Shown here: positions 33,723 through 45,637 of the stretch, one piece after another | Layout of the letters: every line of letters starts with the position of its first letter | Position numbering within the stretch: position 1 is the first letter of the stretch | DNA from: Gymnopus androsaceus JB14 | Lineage: Eukaryota > Basidiomycota > Agaricomycetes > Agaricales > Omphalotaceae | Length of the DNA: 64,000 bases | Reading direction: 5' to 3' | Assembly: GCA_009733575.1 (NCBI GenBank) | Contig: ML769452.1 | Coordinates: 62,001 to 126,000, forward strand | Made by a program: the position numbers and the translations under genes | The notes under the pieces: model-generated | Databases searched by the model: none | The model's input: only the letters and a program-made list of their open reading frames with translations | What the model was told of the DNA's origin: nothing

Positions 33723-36515
33723 CTAAAATAGCCCAAGAAGGTCCTCCTGAGGTTGTTGATTCTGCTGGGGAGTTGGTGGGATCCGACAGAGGGAGACTGG
33801 ATCGCCGGAGATCCGAGTGAGCCTGACGAAAAACCAGCATTTCCGCCTAGGCCACTGAATAGATCATGTGGACTAGCGGAGGGAGGAGCAGGAGTTGCAG
33901 GAGCACCGAATATCGATACAAGATCGTCCAGTGGATTGCTTGAGGTTCCCGCAAGGAGGTTTGCAGCCGCCGGTGTATGCGAAAGCACTTCTGTAGCTGC
34001 TAAACCAGATGGACGACCTTCCACGGCAGGTGCATCGTCAAAGTCACTGGAAAGAAATCAGTTCAGTGACTTCCAACGAAGGACTGACGATGTAGACGTA
34101 CAGTAGATTTTCAGCTTGCTGTCCAGCGGCAACTGTCTGCAGGGCCTTCTGCGTGGAGAACCGATCGTCTGGAGCACTGTGGAACAGTCAGATATGATCA
34201 AAGAATGTTTGAATCAACTTACTCGGTCGCCTTCCGCTGTAATGAATCCGCACCAACACGACCTTGACCAATGAACGTCTCCTCCGGTTTGTGATACACA
34301 CTAGCCAAACTTGACACTTCACTAAGAAGCTCTTCTAGCAATGCCGGCGCTACGGTCGTTCTAGGGATAGAGATAGGAGGTCTCTGGGCGAGAACAACGG
34401 CCTATGGAAACGGATCAAGATCATATTAGCTCTTCGTACAGCAGGATGTAACGGAGAAACCACGGCAAGCATGAATTCATGCGAATATACAGTACGAATA
34501 TCCAGGATGGAGATAGAGAGGTTCTCGTACCTTGGCAGCTCCAGGATCCGTAGACAATAAACGCCAGTAAATATACGCTCGGTCGCGTACATCGGGAGAA
34601 TCGCAGTCTTTGGTAGCCGTATTCAAGATCCGTTGAACGATACCTTGCGACGAGTCTGGCTTCTTCAAGAACAGTTTTACTACTGCGGTTAGCGTCTGCA
34701 GTTGGACCTATAAAGGAATCATTATATAGTTGATACGAAGCTTGAAGTGAAAGGAAAACTTACAGGGTAAGACTCTTCCGTAAATGTATCTACGAAGATG
34801 CCTAGAAGTTCATCCGCATTATCGATCTTGTTGGCGTATTCGCCGATTGATCCAGATTAAGGATGCTTTGGCCTCTGGCTCGTCCAACTCGTCAAGATTG
34901 GCGCAGAGAGTAGGGATGATACCCTCGTATGTTGAGGGATATTTTCGGAAGATGTCCTATGGGTTACATAAGAAACGCGGAGAATGAAGACAAGGGAAAA
35001 AACACACCTTCATTACGACTACGGCTTCTTGGACAACGTAGCTGACTCGAGTGTCTATAAGTTCCAGAAGAACGTGGACGCATCGTTCTGCTGCAGCATC
35101 GATTTTGACCGCTGTTTGGCCGATGGCTTTGATACTCTTTCGAACAAAATCCACATCGACTTCTGAGGAATATCTACGAGATTTAATCAGCTCAAAGACT
35201 ATGATCAACTTGAACAACGACTCACTCTTTCAGTTCACTTAATAACGCATCCACATTGTTCTCTCCTGCTAACCTCACCATGATATCCAGCTTCTCAACC
35301 TTGACATATAACGGATCATTATATTTGCAGAAGAATACACGCATCTCATTCGAGAGAAGGTCTGGGCGCTTCTGTAGCAGGAGGTTGATGTTCCGCAATG
35401 CTACCCACTGGACTTCGGGAGGCGAGGAAAGCAGAGTGACTAATGGCGGAGCCATTTTTCGTACAAGCTGTTTGATGAGGTCTTCTCTCCGTACTCCTCT
35501 CATGTGGATCATGATGACCTAGTATCAGAAATAAGTAAAGTAAAAGTGAAAGGGATGATTAATTGACTGACCTTTACTGCAGCCAACACGACACTACCAT
35601 TCACATGCTGGAATTGTGGTACGACACGTTCACATATATGTTCACTTTCCTTGTCGTCTTGAGCAATGTATCGAGCCAGCGCGTTCAATATGGCAACCCG
35701 ACCCCATTCGGAGCATTCGTTGAGTGCGATGAGGAGTTTGCTGAGGATGGAAGCAGAGATTGGGAATAAAGCAGGATCATTGGAGGAAGTAGATGGCTGA
35801 GATGTTGCCGCAATATGGATGTCCGTTAGGGCCGCGACGGTGTTGGCTACTACCTAGTGAGCAAGTCAGAGATTAAATCGAGCCGGAAGGACATGGAAGA
35901 CGCGCCATGGGGTTACTATCTGCGATCATCTCATGCAATTGCTCCAAGAAACCATTGTCAATGACGAGCTCCGGCTTCAAATCATACAGCTTTGCTACAC
36001 AAAGCGCTGCAGTCTTGCGAACATACGGGTTCTCGTCGCGCAGACATTTCTGAAGCGGATCACAAAGGTAATCGATGATTTTTTCTGCTCGTAGGACGCC
36101 CATGGTTCGTATTGCCAGCGCTCTAACGAGAGGATTGGGATCGTCACTGTCTTTGACAAAAGTATTGACGGCGAGAATGACTAGTTCGGGTTGGGTTTTG
36201 GCGTAGTTCATGAGATAGAGATATACGAGCTTTTTCTGCTCCAGGTCGTCTGTTTGCATATTCTTGAGGACATCCGGGAACAGACCGCTGACATCTGAGG
36301 AAAAAAGAGCATCAGTTCGCCATTCCTAGCGACATTTGAATAAAGTACCTTTGCCCACCGTCATGCTCGCTATCACGCGCTTAATGGCATCCTTGCGTTT
36401 ATCGCGGTACTCGCTGCTCAATCAGTCTTCAGTCAGAAATTCAGTGCCCGGACATACCTGTTGAGATCAACGCTGAGTTCGTAGTTTTCACCCTTTCTTG
36501 GGGCTCGGATGCTCA
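33723..36515 (-). CDS. APL2: AP-1 clathrin adaptor complex, beta subunit
   Basis: Large beta-adaptin of the trans-Golgi/endosome adaptor complex. Start [19 protein letters not shown] at 36515; HEAT/armadillo trunk with [24 protein letters not shown] sequence, [96 protein letters not shown] and [21 protein letters not shown] hinge rich in Ala/Pro/Ser follows, with NLLDFDDAP. The gene ends QEDLLGLF, the clathrin-box-like terminus of fungal homologues, at TAG 33723-33725. Reaching it needs one extra C in the run at 33775-33784; without it the frame reads on. As in other fungi the ear domain is short or absent. One intron uses a GC donor (ATG before GCGCGT at 35905). Confidence 0.9.
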
Positions 36516-37305
36516 TTGAGGCGCTGGATAACTGGTGAGGGAGGGATGCGTGAACGATCCTTGGTATATTAAACCAAGTGTAAGAGAGAGAGAAGGAGCA
36601 CGGGCGCTTAACTGGACTTTGGCGCTTGTTTGTCGTTTGTCGTGGCAGAGCTTATAGCATGGAGGCGCTTCGCGAGAAGGCGTGTAGGAGGAGCACGATC
36701 TGCGATATGTGTTATAGATTTAGGTAACTTGTACCATCTAAAAGACATGAAAATGGTTCAGGAATCTCGCATTCGAGGATTCGTCTGCCAGCAATATTAT
36801 CCTTGCCGCCCAAGGAGACATTTTCACGATGTTAACTGAAAGGATAAGTAACTTGGTAAGGGTACAATCCACACGCTGTCCTGGTTTGGTTGAAGAACTT
36901 GAAGGAAGAATGTCGAAGATCACAGGGATTGAAAGGGAAAATACATATTGCAATGGATGTTCAGCATAATTACATACTGTACTATTCGGTGAAGGAGAAG
37001 CACAATGGCTTCTGCTTACTACAGTTAGACTGTAGTGCATGTTGCATCCGAACGTCCAGAGGCACGTCTGTGACAACAAAGATAAGAGGTGAACCTCTAA
37101 CGAAGCGCTTCGTATATATGTTTATCATTGCTCCAAATGATAAACTTAACTACTGCATATAGCAGTAAAATGCGACCATTAATCCATTGCACTTGGATGC
37201 GAAAACTTTCACGATCGTGGGTCTCGGTGAGAGCCAAGGCCATGCGCCGTCAAGGAGCCCATATCAGAGCACTCATAACGATGGAATCACCGCACACAAA
37301 TAAAC
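36516..37305. promoter_or_regulatory. APL2 upstream region with repeated GGCGCTT
   Basis: About 90-120 bp before the APL2 ATG the sequence reads GGGCGCTTAACTGGACTTTG then GCGCTTG, two direct copies of GGCGCTT. The remainder of the 790 bp holds no supported gene. Confidence 0.35.
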
Positions 37306-38254
37306 CTAGTAAGCCACTGGATATGTAAAAATGAGTTGGCGCCAACAACCCGAGTAACACAAATACACACATAGAAAACACCCAAGTCTTGGATTCTCCA
37401 ACGCCGATATGGATGTGAATATTGATATGAACATCGGAGATAATGTGACGAGGCCGCTGTTTGTCGTTTCAACACCAACACGATTATCGCTGCGATGATC
37501 TGTAATGATCTTCTGAGACCCTCCAACATTGTTCAGTGTGGTATCAGAGATGGCAGTTCTTCCCCGAGGCAAGTTCAAAAGCAACATTTGGCCTTTCATC
37601 TGCCCGACGAGATTCGGCCTGCAATTTATAAGCCAGAGTTCGAGAGGAATGTCCATAAACCTACTCAGCCTCTGAAAATCTTCCTCAGAATCGTTGGATC
37701 CACTCGAATCCTGAGGAAGGCATCGCGAGCAGCGAGGAGTTGGCCGGTATCGAGGCCTTGAAGCACTCATAGCCGATGGTTGGATTCGAGAGCTCCCTCC
37801 GCTTACAACAGGGAATGGAATGGATAGACAAGTTGTAAAATGAACCTGTGCAAGGATTCACACACTGATCTACCGTAACAGATATTCGCGTTCCCATTGA
37901 GAGGCGCTGAATCACCCTGAACTGTATTCTTGGACCCTGTGCGATCTCAGCCGAGCTCGTTCGGTAATCCAAAAGTTCCATAGGGATATGTGGCAACTCT
38001 TCGCTGTTAGCTGTTGAGATCTGTTCGAAGTGGAACGAACGTATGGGGATTAAATAAGGAAACGCACTGCTCGGTTGAATACAGTCTCCATCATCGCATG
38101 ACACTGATGTTGTTCTTAAGACGATTTTAAATCGTGTCCGAGTTGATGGAACCGCATGAATCATTGAAGCATGGTAAAGATACAGACATAGATATACTTC
38201 GAGAGTAACGCATTGCCTTATTAAGTTCGATGTGTAAGATAGATCTATTGACAT
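37306..38254 (-). CDS. Uncharacterised protein, gene model uncertain
   Basis: Two overlapping minus-strand frames with true ATG starts, 38254 (189 codons, to 37685) and 37770 (154 codons, to 37306), cover this stretch. No domain is recognised. The first contains paired cysteines (VSCDDGDC, VDQCVNPC) and reads like a beta-rich protein. The second starts with a basic Cys-containing stretch and an acidic Ser-rich stretch. They may be two exons of one gene or chance frames. No homologue known to me. Confidence 0.25.
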
Positions 38255-38293
38255 ATCAGCAGAGGCAGCAGTTTCACGATATGTATACGCACA

Positions 38294-38650
38294 TCATTGA
38301 CTCAGCTTATCCGCTCTGAACATTTCAGGCTTCTTAACGTCCTCAACTGCTAACCTCCATCCACCATAAAGCTGGTTAACAATTGCGCTTCGTCTCAGTA
38401 CAGTAAGGTCGCGCACGGCCTCCGAGTACATGCTTTGTACTCTCGACGGATCTGATTCGGCCTACAATAGCAAAAGTTATACCAGAAAAGCAAATCCTGT
38501 ATCATAGAAACGGACCTGTATAGCACGGAACGTGTCCTTTGTTTGACGAATGAAATAATTTCTAAAGTTATATGAGCTGAACGACCGAGATGTCCGTAGC
38601 ATGGACTGGTACAAGCTCAGAATTGCACGACGGCTTGGTGGGTTGGACAT
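38294..38650 (-). CDS. ISD11: ISD11 / LYRM4, LYR-motif Fe-S assembly factor
   Basis: Mitochondrial matrix protein that stabilises the cysteine desulfurase Nfs1 in Fe-S cluster synthesis, together with acyl carrier protein. Exons 38516-38650 and 38294-38461, intron 38462-38515 (GTCCGT...GTAG), give exactly 100 residues, the family's usual size. The N-terminus reads RRAILSLYQSMLRTSRSFSS (an LYQ variant of the LYR motif), followed by YNFRNYFIRQTKDTFRAIQ. Exon 2 has YSEAVRDLTVLRRSAIVNQL then YGGWRLAVE. The three-helix LYR fold fits. The gene is intact, with no indel. Too short and spliced to appear as one open frame. The neighbouring promoter faces the aspartic protease gene. Confidence 0.85.
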
Positions 38651-38874
38651 GGCTGAATTGGAAGAAGATTGTTGTCAATGTAAGCGCCATGTCGTACTCG
38701 GCATCGGATACGGGATGTGACTTCCGAAGCGTTTCACCTTCCCTGGTTGTAATCCATTCCAAATCCATTCAGTGTTCTTTCACGGTGTAACCTATGCTTA
38801 GGATCTGACACTGATGATCCCTGGCATTGAACTGCTTGCGCGTGGAGCGACTTCTCGACCTCGTGGACCGCAGA

Positions 38875-38881
38875 TATAAAG
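38875..38881 (+). promoter_or_regulatory. TATA box of the aspartic protease gene
   Basis: TATAAAG, 53 bp before the ATG at 38928. Confidence 0.5.
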
Positions 38882-38927
38882 CCTCTAGGCAGACTCACAA
38901 GCTTAGATTTCATTCCTCGTCGCAATC

Positions 38928-40690
38928 ATGCTGCGAGCCCTTTCTTTCGGAATCTTGGCCTTCTCGCTTTCTGTATTTGCAACAGAAGACCTCGCTGTCC
39001 CTCATAAAATTGTTCTTTCTTCTCGAGTAGCTCCTGTTGGAAAGTCGCTGAAGCGAAGACAATTGTCTCCGGCGAATGTTCCTCTTGCCGACTTTTTCTT
39101 GGGGACAGACCTAGCAGTGAGTTGGTTGTACATACCTCTATTCCCTGCCAATTCTAATGGAACTGAAGGTGGTTTGGCAACATTTCCGGTCAGTGTCATG
39201 GATCATTGGATCTTGTCCTAAATTCTGAGAAAAAGAAAAGTTGGAACGCCCCCGCAGGATGTAACAGTATGTATACCCATCAAGCCTTCTCATCCTCCGC
39301 TCATGCCATTTTAAAGGTTGTCTTTGACACAGGTATACTCTTACACGATTGCTATATGATCTGTTCACAAGCCTATTCACACAGGTAGCTCAACATTGGA
39401 GTTTGCGAGTGCGTTATATGTTCTGTCTTACTGTTTTATCTATGAATATTAATTCCTCACAGGTACACTCTGTTCGACTTGCTCTAATCAAACCCAATTC
39501 AACTCTTCGAAAAGTTCTACTTTCGTCGATGGCGGACGTACCAGTACAATCGTCTTTGGAACTGGTGTCGGTGTGACTCCTGTAATTGGCGACGACACCA
39601 ACCTAACAGTTGCGGAGTGCTACCGATACTGTTGTTGTCGGTGGCCTTTCATCGCCCGATGTATCTCTGTTTTTGATCACGGAGCAAAGTCCTGACTTCG
39701 ACATTGATCCGTTCAGTGGGATTCAAGGTATGTTTTTATCCCAATGAGCATTATTTGTGCTGAAGATATTTTCAATGACCAGGGATGAGTGCCGAGGCAC
39801 AAGGCTTTTTTGCTGCTCTCATTAAGAGAGGCCTTCCCTGTAGGTGTCTTCCATATTGTCTTGATGAGTATACTCATCCATCTTAGCCCTGTTCGGCATG
39901 TTCCTTACGCCATTGGCTGTTGGAAATGCTGAGTTGACCATTGGAGGAATCGACGAGTCAAAATTCACTGGTAAGGTCCTCCTTGACTCACACATCTGAA
40001 TGATAACATTCAATCTCCTACTTGGCATTTGTAGGTGAACTCACGTTTGCATCTCAAGCCGAAGATTCTGGAGCCACATGGCAGCTTAACTCGCCTGGAC
40101 TCTCAGTGAATGGAAAGACTAGCTCTGTGCTAGATGTCCCCCGTACTATCATCTTTGATAGGTAATTCTCGTTAATTTTCGGCTTATCCCTGACAACAAC
40201 ACTTATCGTTCTGCCCAGTGGAACAAGCAATATTCTGTTCCCGACCGCTACTGCAGAGGTACGCAGGATTTATACTTCCTATATTCGGCATTCTCTTAAC
40301 CCCTTCAACCAGGCTATTTATTCCTTTATTTCGCCCGATATCAAGCCCAACCCAGCGGAGGCAGGGACCTACGGTATTGCCTGTGACCTCATCTCGACTC
40401 TTCCAGCTGTCATCGACATCACGTTCACTAGCCAGGAGGGAACGCCATTCAACTTGACTATTCCCAGCAGCGAGCTTAATGTCGGGCCGTTCGCTAATAA
40501 TGCATCCTTGTGGTGAGTGTAAATAAAACCATAATGATCAATTACATACTAACATCAACTTGCATCAGTCAAACCCTTGTCAATAGCTTTTGAAGATCTT
40601 GCACTTGTAGGGGGGAGTTTGCTCAAGCACTACTATAGTGTTTGGGATGTCGGAAACCAGCGAATGGGCTTCGCTCCCAATGGGATTTGA
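38928..40690 (+). CDS. Secreted pepsin-like aspartic protease (family A1)
   Basis: Signal peptide MLRALSFGILAFSLSVFATE, a propeptide with KRRQLSPAN, then a bilobal aspartic protease. The first catalytic motif is VVFDTGSSTLEFA (split by an intron inside the Gly codon) and the second is IIFDSGTSNILFPTATAEA. Between them: STIVFGTGVGVTPVIGDDTN, VVVGGLSSPDVSLFLITEQS, PFSGIQGMSAEAQGFFAAL and LTIGGIDESKFTGELTFA. The C-terminus is LKHYYSVWDVGNQRMGFAPN. Introns are short. One extra G at 39614-39615 breaks the frame between LTVA and TDTVVVGG. The region around the first intron (39118-39160) is hard to splice cleanly. A decayed copy of its 3' half flanks the retroelement at 44843-50515. Confidence 0.82.
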
Positions 40691-40799
40691 ACGTTTGAGC
40701 AATGAACATGGTATGACGGACAGGTCGAGTCATAGTCATACAACAGGCGTTACAATTAGCGAAATACATGGAGATTGTATAGTATGACAATGTCCCTCC

Positions 40800-40905
40800 A
40801 TGAGCTCGTCGAATATGAGGATAGACTCCGCCGCTAGAATCATCATTCGTAAATCATACAAAGCCAACAAATGTGTGTCTTAATGTGTGTCTTGCACCTG
40901 TCAAT
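40800..40905 (-). pseudogene. 3' remnant of a CCCH-RBR ligase gene
   Basis: Minus strand resembles the last codons of the gene ending at 50852: GTGCAAGACACACAT, a TTTGT-TGGCTTTGTATGA stretch, and GACGAGCTCATGGAGGGA. The remainder of that gene is absent here. It shows that this locus and the 50.5-54.6 kb locus are copies, one with the ligase gene and one without. Confidence 0.6.
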
Positions 40906-41459
40906 TCAGAACCTCGAGAGTGATGGTAGACTGCTGCTCCATGGCGGTCCTGCTTTCTGTTATGGATCCTACGCGGCGCTATGTCGAGATATATAAACTC
41001 AGAATCGTTGGAGTCGGAAGTTCCGCCGGATCATTCGATTCCCACCATCCGCTCTTCATCTCGACTTTCATCTTAAATACTGCTGAAAGCCTGAAACCAT
41101 GAATTCAATGCAAGCTAAGCTCCCCTCACTAAAGACTCAACCGCAAGTGCGTAAGATCTTATACAGGAAGGCCTACGGTTTTCAGCGTTCAATATCGTAC
41201 AAACTCTCAGTTCATTACATCTTGTCAGATTCTTGCGCCCTTTCCACCGAAGCCGTAGACCTCTGGTGGAATTGCCAGAACCTTTGCTAGATGCATCTAG
41301 GGTCACTAGACCATTACTAGCGATACGACCATGGTGTCAGCTACGTCCACACGCGATTGGCACAAAATATCGGTTACAAAACAAAGTTTTCGGTTGACCG
41401 TCGCCATCAATGTTACTTCTCGAGTGTGAACGAGCCTTCAATTTTTCCCTTCCGCGCAT

Positions 41460-42606
41460 GTCTTCACCTCCTGACGCCCCATTCTCGACCGAATCTCTCT
41501 TGGGTCTCCAGAAAGTGATGGCACAGGCTAGTGCTAGCGATCCACGACGACCGGTAGTCGGTGAGTAGGAACTTCGATGTATCGGTGTGAAGATTCCTCA
41601 TTGCCACTGCTAGTATCAGGCTCATGGCCATGGTGAATCCTGATTTCTTCGTGGCGTATAATCCATGATTGGTTTTATACGCATCAGCCCGTATGGTGGC
41701 CCAGATGGGTTTCAATGTGCGGCTCTATGCTTCAGCTTTCACTTACCATTCATCATATCTTGGTTCATCCTAGTAGAATGTGAGCACGGGAACATTGCAG
41801 ATGCAGATATGCATGAATCAGTCGGTGCTATTACCGCCCAAGGAGTGTCGCCGTGTAGATCGCACCAGAAAACTAGACTGTGAAGTGAACGCCAGACAGC
41901 GTAGGCTGTATGTCTTTAGAAACCCTGATCACAGTTCACTTGAGCTTTTAGCGCACGGGATACTTGTCTATGATGTCTACCGCCGAAGAAGCGCGAAAGC
42001 TAGTATCTTACGCAAAATTCCCCAGTTCCAAAAGCCCAACGAACACCCGAAGCTCTCTCCGGCATCCGTGGTGCTGGTTCACCTTTTGCAACAGCAGTAT
42101 TTGGCCAAGGGATTGGTAGATTATATCGCTACCGCCAATCTTAACACATTTGTTGCAGTACAAATCGAGACCGTCGAAGGATTGAAATTGCGAAGAGATT
42201 GCCAAAGTCGATGGAGTCGGTCAGTTAATCTCTGGTCTACGAGGCGTGATGCATCTGACGACTTATGCAGATATGCTTTTTGTTTGGTAAGATATAAACA
42301 TTCTTCGGAATTCTTAAGGTTACCCTCCCTCGGAAAACACGAACATTCCAGAGGTACAGGAAGCTATAAAACGTGTACTAGAAGCTCCGAAGGCAGCCGG
42401 CAAGTACGCTGGAATGTTGTGCATGTGAGGAGAGCAAGTATGCTTTCGATTTGAACAAGGCTGTAAGTACTAAAAATTATCACAAATCCCTTCTATCAAC
42501 CGACTATATCATTCCTAATAGTCGATTTCATGAGCCTGGACACAACATTGCTGCTTTGGGTGCATAGTACGCCATGGAACTGACCAAGATTAAGGACCTT
42601 CGGCCT
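41460..42606 (+). pseudogene. HpcH/HpaI-type aldolase relic
   Basis: Decayed metal-dependent class II aldolase (2,4-dihydroxyhept-2-enedioate aldolase family). Blocks in order and in several frames: MSSPPDAPFSTESLLGLQKV, MGFNVRLYASAF, ILVECEHGNIADADMHESVG, AHGILV, AEEARKLVSYAKFP, GAGSPFA, VDYIATANLNTFVAVQIETV then EGL, YAFDLNKAV, HNIAALGA and AMELTKIKDL. Stops and frame switches are too many for simple sequencing error. It follows a duplicated promoter-like segment (40950-41470) that recurs at 53990-54595, where only the first part is retained. Confidence 0.7.
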
Positions 42607-42786
42607 TGAACATATTACCGATAACTTTGCAAAGAGTCATATACTTACAACTATGAAGAGCTTTAGATTTTGAATCGTAGTCACATAATTGCGATCTTTG
42701 TGAATAGGATCTCGTTAACATGAATCAGTCGACTACAGCAAAAATAAACAATACAACTGGTATGAAAATGAGACGCCACAATGGGA

Positions 42787-44374
42787 CTAGGCATCCTGTA
42801 CACCCCAATCAGACCCGAACATTTCATTGCTCTTTCCATCCATCTCATTCATCAAAAGACGTGCACTCTCTGCTCCAGCAACTGGCAAACGTAGCCTTTT
42901 CTGTCCCTCTGGAGCAGGAATGCGGTACATAACTCGGTAGAATCCCAGCCTGAAGGAGTGCAGTCGCCTGGTCCCACCAAATGTGCTCTGTCTCGGTTGT
43001 TAGGCCTGGAGAGATTCTTCAACTCGATAAAGGTGCTCACCGTGGTACAAGCGGTCCCCTCGCATGCTGATGACACCTACCATTAGATCGTCAGTGTATG
43101 TATATTCGAGTCTCCCAGAGGCAGACTAACCCATCATTGGGATTTCGAGAAGCTTTCCGGTAGGAGGGACTCCAGGAAGAAGACATTCAAGAACCCTGTC
43201 ATGAGTCATCTTCAAAATGAACTCATCTATCGAAAAAAATCAGTATTTTATACTTCTTAAAGAGGGGAGAGAGACGGACCAACAACGCGGTCACTCCCAA
43301 TTGTCCTAGACACAGGTATCATGACTGTATCTCCAGGATTTCTGAATGGATATCATTACCTGCCTGCATGCTCACGCTGGAGAAAGGTAAAACGTACGCG
43401 AAAATGAAGTGATCTCTGTAAAAGGCGGTGAGAGCTTTGCGCCCAATACCACCCGTCATCTATTGAGATACATACGTTTAGAAAGTTATCATGGTATCGA
43501 AGGAAACGACTCCTCACAGTAGGTACGTGGTTCACGTATGGCTCGGCCTAGAGAATATATTTATTGCGTGTTTTACAACGACTAGTAAGCTTACTACCAT
43601 TGTGTCCATGGTTTTCGCCACACTTCGCACTTCGAATCCAAAAATAGAGGTGCTCTTCCCAGATTGCTTCGATATCAAATATAGGGCCTCCGAGAATCTT
43701 CCGGAGAAACACCAAAACGCGACTGTGTGCAAGAGTTGCTTCACCGGATGCGTAATCAGCTGGCTTGGGGAAGAAGAAGAAAATGCGGCGATTTGGAGAA
43801 TTTGTGAGATGTAATGTGGGGGCCTTGGGGAATGGCCGATGAGGGAGGGAGGTGGATGTATACGCAGGGATGGATGGGAATGTTTCGGGGCTGCCGATAG
43901 CCACAAGACAGGACAGACGGCTGTCTTGCAATTGCTGGATGTGCGAAATCACTGAGGAAAGAACCTCTGGATCATATACTAGGGCGAACTGCTCAAAAAC
44001 CTTAATAATCAGCACATGTAAACTCACCGTAGATAGCGAACCTATCTCTGGTATCAAGCTCTTTCAGAGCCAACAGGGATTCGATACCTTTTGTGAGAGC
44101 CTCTTTGACAGACCATCCCTCACCGCTGGTCACACTAACGACTGCAAATCCTTCCTCCGCCCATTTCTGTACAGGCTCGGGGTCCAGTGTCTTCTGTGTA
44201 TTGGGCTTGAAAGCGGAAGACGGAGGCAGAAATGCAATCATTCCTGGGCCTGTGCCTCTTCAGAGTAAGAGGAGGCTGAAGACATGCATTACTACTAAGA
44301 GTTATCAAGGGGGCCGAAGGAAGTGCAACCTCTTGTTCATTGAGCGAGCTTGGATCGTAGATTAAGGGTCCCAT
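42787..44374 (-). CDS. Dienelactone hydrolase-like protein with C-terminal NTF2/SnoaL-like half
   Basis: ATG at 44374 (MGPLIYDPSSLNEQEVALP). The N-terminal half has GPGMIAFLPPSSAFKPNTQK, EEGFAVVSVTSGEGWSVKEA and DRFAIYDPEVLSSVI, resembling an alpha/beta-hydrolase of the carboxymethylenebutenolidase type. Then comes LAHSRVLVFLRKILGGPIFD, IEAIWEEH. The C-terminal half has MTGGIGRKALTAFYRDHFIF, SRTIGSDRVVDEFILKMTHD, GVPPTGKLLEIPMMGVISMR then GDRLYHEHLY, as in SnoaL/NTF2-like polyketide-cyclase folds. It ends LPVAGAESARLLMNEMDGKS, GSDWGVQDA. I recall this two-part architecture from uncharacterised fungal proteins. About three single-base frame changes (one at A5, 43640-43644) interrupt it. Substrate unknown. 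Confidence 0.65.
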
Positions 44375-44731
44375 TGCAGATACTTAATTATAATTATTAA
44401 TACTTACTGCCAAGTGTTCGGTCACGCGTCACTATCTGCTCAAAAGTCACAGAAGGTTGTCACCTGTCACCTCACCGTGATAACCGAAACGAAAAAAAAG
44501 TCTCAAAAATCAATCAAAATGCTGAAAACCTGTGAAAATCTCACCTTGAACAAGCTAGAAATTTGCTTCAAAAAAGCAACAGTGGCCTACATATGAAAGG
44601 CCCAATGAACAGCTCACAGATCGGTCCCAGTTATTATCCTCTATCCAACTGAGCGCGCCTTGTATAGTAGTAAGTAAGCGATAAATATAATATTAATCTT
44701 GCTATCTCAATCATGTTTTTGTATAAATAAT
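44375..44731. other. Intergenic stretch upstream of the protease relic
   Basis: No gene supported. On the minus strand GCGCTCAGTTGGATAGAG (about 44638-44655) resembles a tRNA A-box/D-arm, but no T-arm follows. Confidence 0.4.
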
Positions 44732-44842
44732 TATGCCCAACCCAGCGGAGGCAGGGACCTACGGTATTGCCTGTGACCTCATCTCGACGCTTCCAGCTGT
44801 CATCGACATCGCCAGGAGGGAACACCAGTGACCATTCAACTT
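44732..44842 (+). pseudogene. Aspartic protease relic, part 1 (left of the retroelement)
   Basis: Nucleotides match 40345-40455 of the protease gene: GCCCAACCCAGCGGAGGCAG onward, encoding PAEAGTYGIACDLISTLPAV. A short internal loss precedes GCCAGGAGGGAACACC. The match runs into CATTCAACTT and is then cut by the retroelement at a GAC. Part 2 resumes at 50513. Confidence 0.8.
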
Positions 44843-45001
44843 GACCAATCACTTGAGGTTCAACCCGCTGACGGGTGTGTAGCCGTGACACCGACCTTGC
44901 GGCCGTTTTTTATTGGGGAAATGAAACGAGAGGTACTCGGGGGTACGGACAAGAAAGTGGAGAAAGGAGAGAGATCGGAGAGAAACCGGAACTTGAGTGC
45001 T
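44843..45001 (-). repeat. Terminal repeat B2 of the Ngaro-like element
   Basis: Starts GACCAATCACTTGAGG and ends AACTTGAGTGCT on the plus strand; matches B1 with a few small indels. Confidence 0.8.
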
Positions 45002-45042
45002 CAACAGAAATAGGGAGGGAAATGAGTGAAACGAGGCGGTGG

Positions 45043-45435
45043 GTAACACAATCAACTAGTACGATGAGCAGGAGAGAAGAGTAGGAGGGAAAGTAAGTAA
45101 CGAGATAACAAAACCCCAAAAAATATACATTTTTCATACCTAGTACGATGAGCAGGAGAGAAGAGGGAAAGGTAAGTAAAAGATATGGACTGCTGTATTG
45201 TAAGTATGTTGGAAACGGAGCTTGAAAACAGCGGGGTTGAGTAATGAGATTTACCTGCAGGCAGGCCCGGAGCCGCTTTCGACCTGCGTGCGCTAAGCCT
45301 TTCCACTTGTCGACCTCAGGAGGGCGGACCCATGTAAACCTGTAGGTAGGAACTGGCTTAGCGACGTACGGGGATATTCATGCGCTACACTCACCTTCTG
45401 CTATTAGCCTTGCGTAAACATAGTTTAAGCCCGAC
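45043..45435 (-). repeat. Internal repeat A2 of the Ngaro-like element
   Basis: 393 bp copy of A1 (50123-50515). Contains two tandem copies of TAGTACGATGAGCAGGAGAG. Ends in GCCCGAC at the A2/B1 junction. Confidence 0.85.
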
Positions 45436-45600
45436 CAATCGACTTGAGGTTCGACCTGCTGACGGTGTAGCCGACCCTGTGTAGCGTGACCGACCTTGCG
45501 GCCGTTTTTTATTGGGGAAATGAAACAAGAGGTACTCGGGGGTACGGACAAGAAAGTGGAGAAAGGAGAGAGATCGGAGAGAAACCGGAACTTGAGTGCT
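45433..45600 (-). repeat. Repeat B1 of the Ngaro-like element
   Basis: Starts GACCAATCGACTTGAGG at the A2 junction and ends AACTTGAGTGCT, just 3' of the recombinase gene. Homologous to B2. Confidence 0.8.
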
Positions 45601-45637
45601 AGAGGGCTATTTTGATTCGGTAGATGTGGTTTCGGTT

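Noticed and set aside
44630..44665. tRNA-like D-arm on the minus strand
   Set aside because: GCGCTCAGTTGGATAGAG resembles an A box, but no anticodon stem, T-arm or acceptor pairing follows.
45052..45306. Open frame in repeat A2 (and its twin 50132-50386)
   Set aside because: Simply the non-coding A repeats read through; identical in both because the repeats are identical.
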